A DNA stretch of 64,000 bases, taken from contig NZ_CP041660.1 of assembly GCF_007289895.1 (NCBI RefSeq), positions 1,860,001 to 1,924,000 of the forward strand. Reading direction: 5' to 3'. The notes under the pieces were generated by a model. The model ran no database searches and was not told the DNA's origin. It saw nothing but the letters and a program-made list of their open reading frames with translations. Made by a program: the position numbers and the translations under genes. Positions 63,928 to 64,000 of the stretch are shown here, piece after piece; the stretch's first letter is position 1, and each line of letters opens with the position of its first letter. The stretch comes from Catenovulum sediminis (GTDB taxonomy: Bacteria; Pseudomonadota; Gammaproteobacteria; Enterobacterales; Alteromonadaceae).

Positions 63928-64000
63928 TTAGGTGCGCAAAATAATACTAGGCTCTGAATCAATATCACCTTCTTCAGATAACGTCACTATATCATCCTCA
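63928..64000 (-). CDS. Acidic C-terminal tail of a minus-strand protein, 5' part beyond the window
   Basis: On the minus strand the frame from 63999 reads EDDIVTLSEEGDIDSEPSI and ends ILRT with TAA at 63928-63930. Only about 23 residues are visible, but the acidic, low-complexity tail and clean stop look like a real gene end, convergent with the plus-strand gene before it. Family cannot be named. Confidence 0.4.
   Translation of the reverse strand, partial: EDDIVTLSEEGDIDSEPSIILRT

Overview
The window looks like the chromosome of a marine, AT-rich gammaproteobacterium, most likely in or near Alteromonadaceae. Reasons: MiaE, a YheU-family protein, a CspA-family protein, a CPA1 antiporter, cytochrome bd-type oxidase genes, a TonB-dependent receptor, and above all a PEP-CTERM protein-sorting locus with the PrsK/PrsR two-component pair and a PrsT-type TPR lipoprotein. 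The genus cannot be fixed from the sequence alone. No rRNA, tRNA, CRISPR array, insertion sequence or prophage was seen.

Layout. (1) 1-5.7 kb: the tail of a large alanine-rich repetitive protein, a SapC-family protein, a lipoprotein, a two-partner-secretion (ShlB/FhaC) outer-membrane transporter and a sulfotransferase; this reads as a surface-protein export island. (2) 5.7-6.3 kb: miaE. (3) 6.3-27.4 kb: PEP-CTERM region. On the minus strand a compact run holds a Tat-signal protein (frameshifted), a PqqD-like protein, an HprK-related kinase, a nucleotidyltransferase, PrsK and PrsR. On the plus strand follow YdcF, a patatin, three PEP-CTERM proteins, an exosortase-associated acyltransferase, a ThiF/E1-like enzyme, PrsT, a GNAT/FemAB-like protein and a secreted beta-helix protein (frameshifted). 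Good -24/-12 (sigma-54) sites precede three PEP-CTERM genes and, less perfectly, the minus-strand run, which fits control by PrsR. No exosortase or EPS synthesis genes are here. (4) 27.5-30.1 kb: a sulfide/persulfide operon (TauE, persulfide dioxygenase, two YeeE/YedE halves) behind a promoter covered by two inverted repeats. (5) 30-43.7 kb: YheU, Na+/H+ antiporter, GbsR-type regulator, CioAB-like oxidase, a choice-of-anchor-A PEP-CTERM-like protein with a second large TPR protein, a KDG-type sugar kinase, a diguanylate cyclase, a cold-shock protein and a solute-binding-like protein. (6) 43.8-53.3 kb: a LodA-like quinoprotein oxidase cluster carrying a flavoprotein, a SPASM radical SAM enzyme, a VioB-like ferritin-fold protein, a small protein and a TonB receptor. 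(7) 53.5-57.1 kb: a hybrid sensor kinase. (8) 57.1-62.6 kb: an SMC/MukB-like three-gene complex in the order B-E-F without a JetD-type nuclease. (9) The right end holds small membrane proteins, two of them related, and the tail of a minus-strand gene.

Most notable: the LodA-like cluster, which combines both enzyme types known from quinohemoprotein amine dehydrogenase maturation with a LodA-type oxidase; the reversed-order SMC complex; the Tat protein/PqqD/HprK/nucleotidyltransferase module wired to PrsK/PrsR; and two genes broken at G-runs in the same -1 sense.
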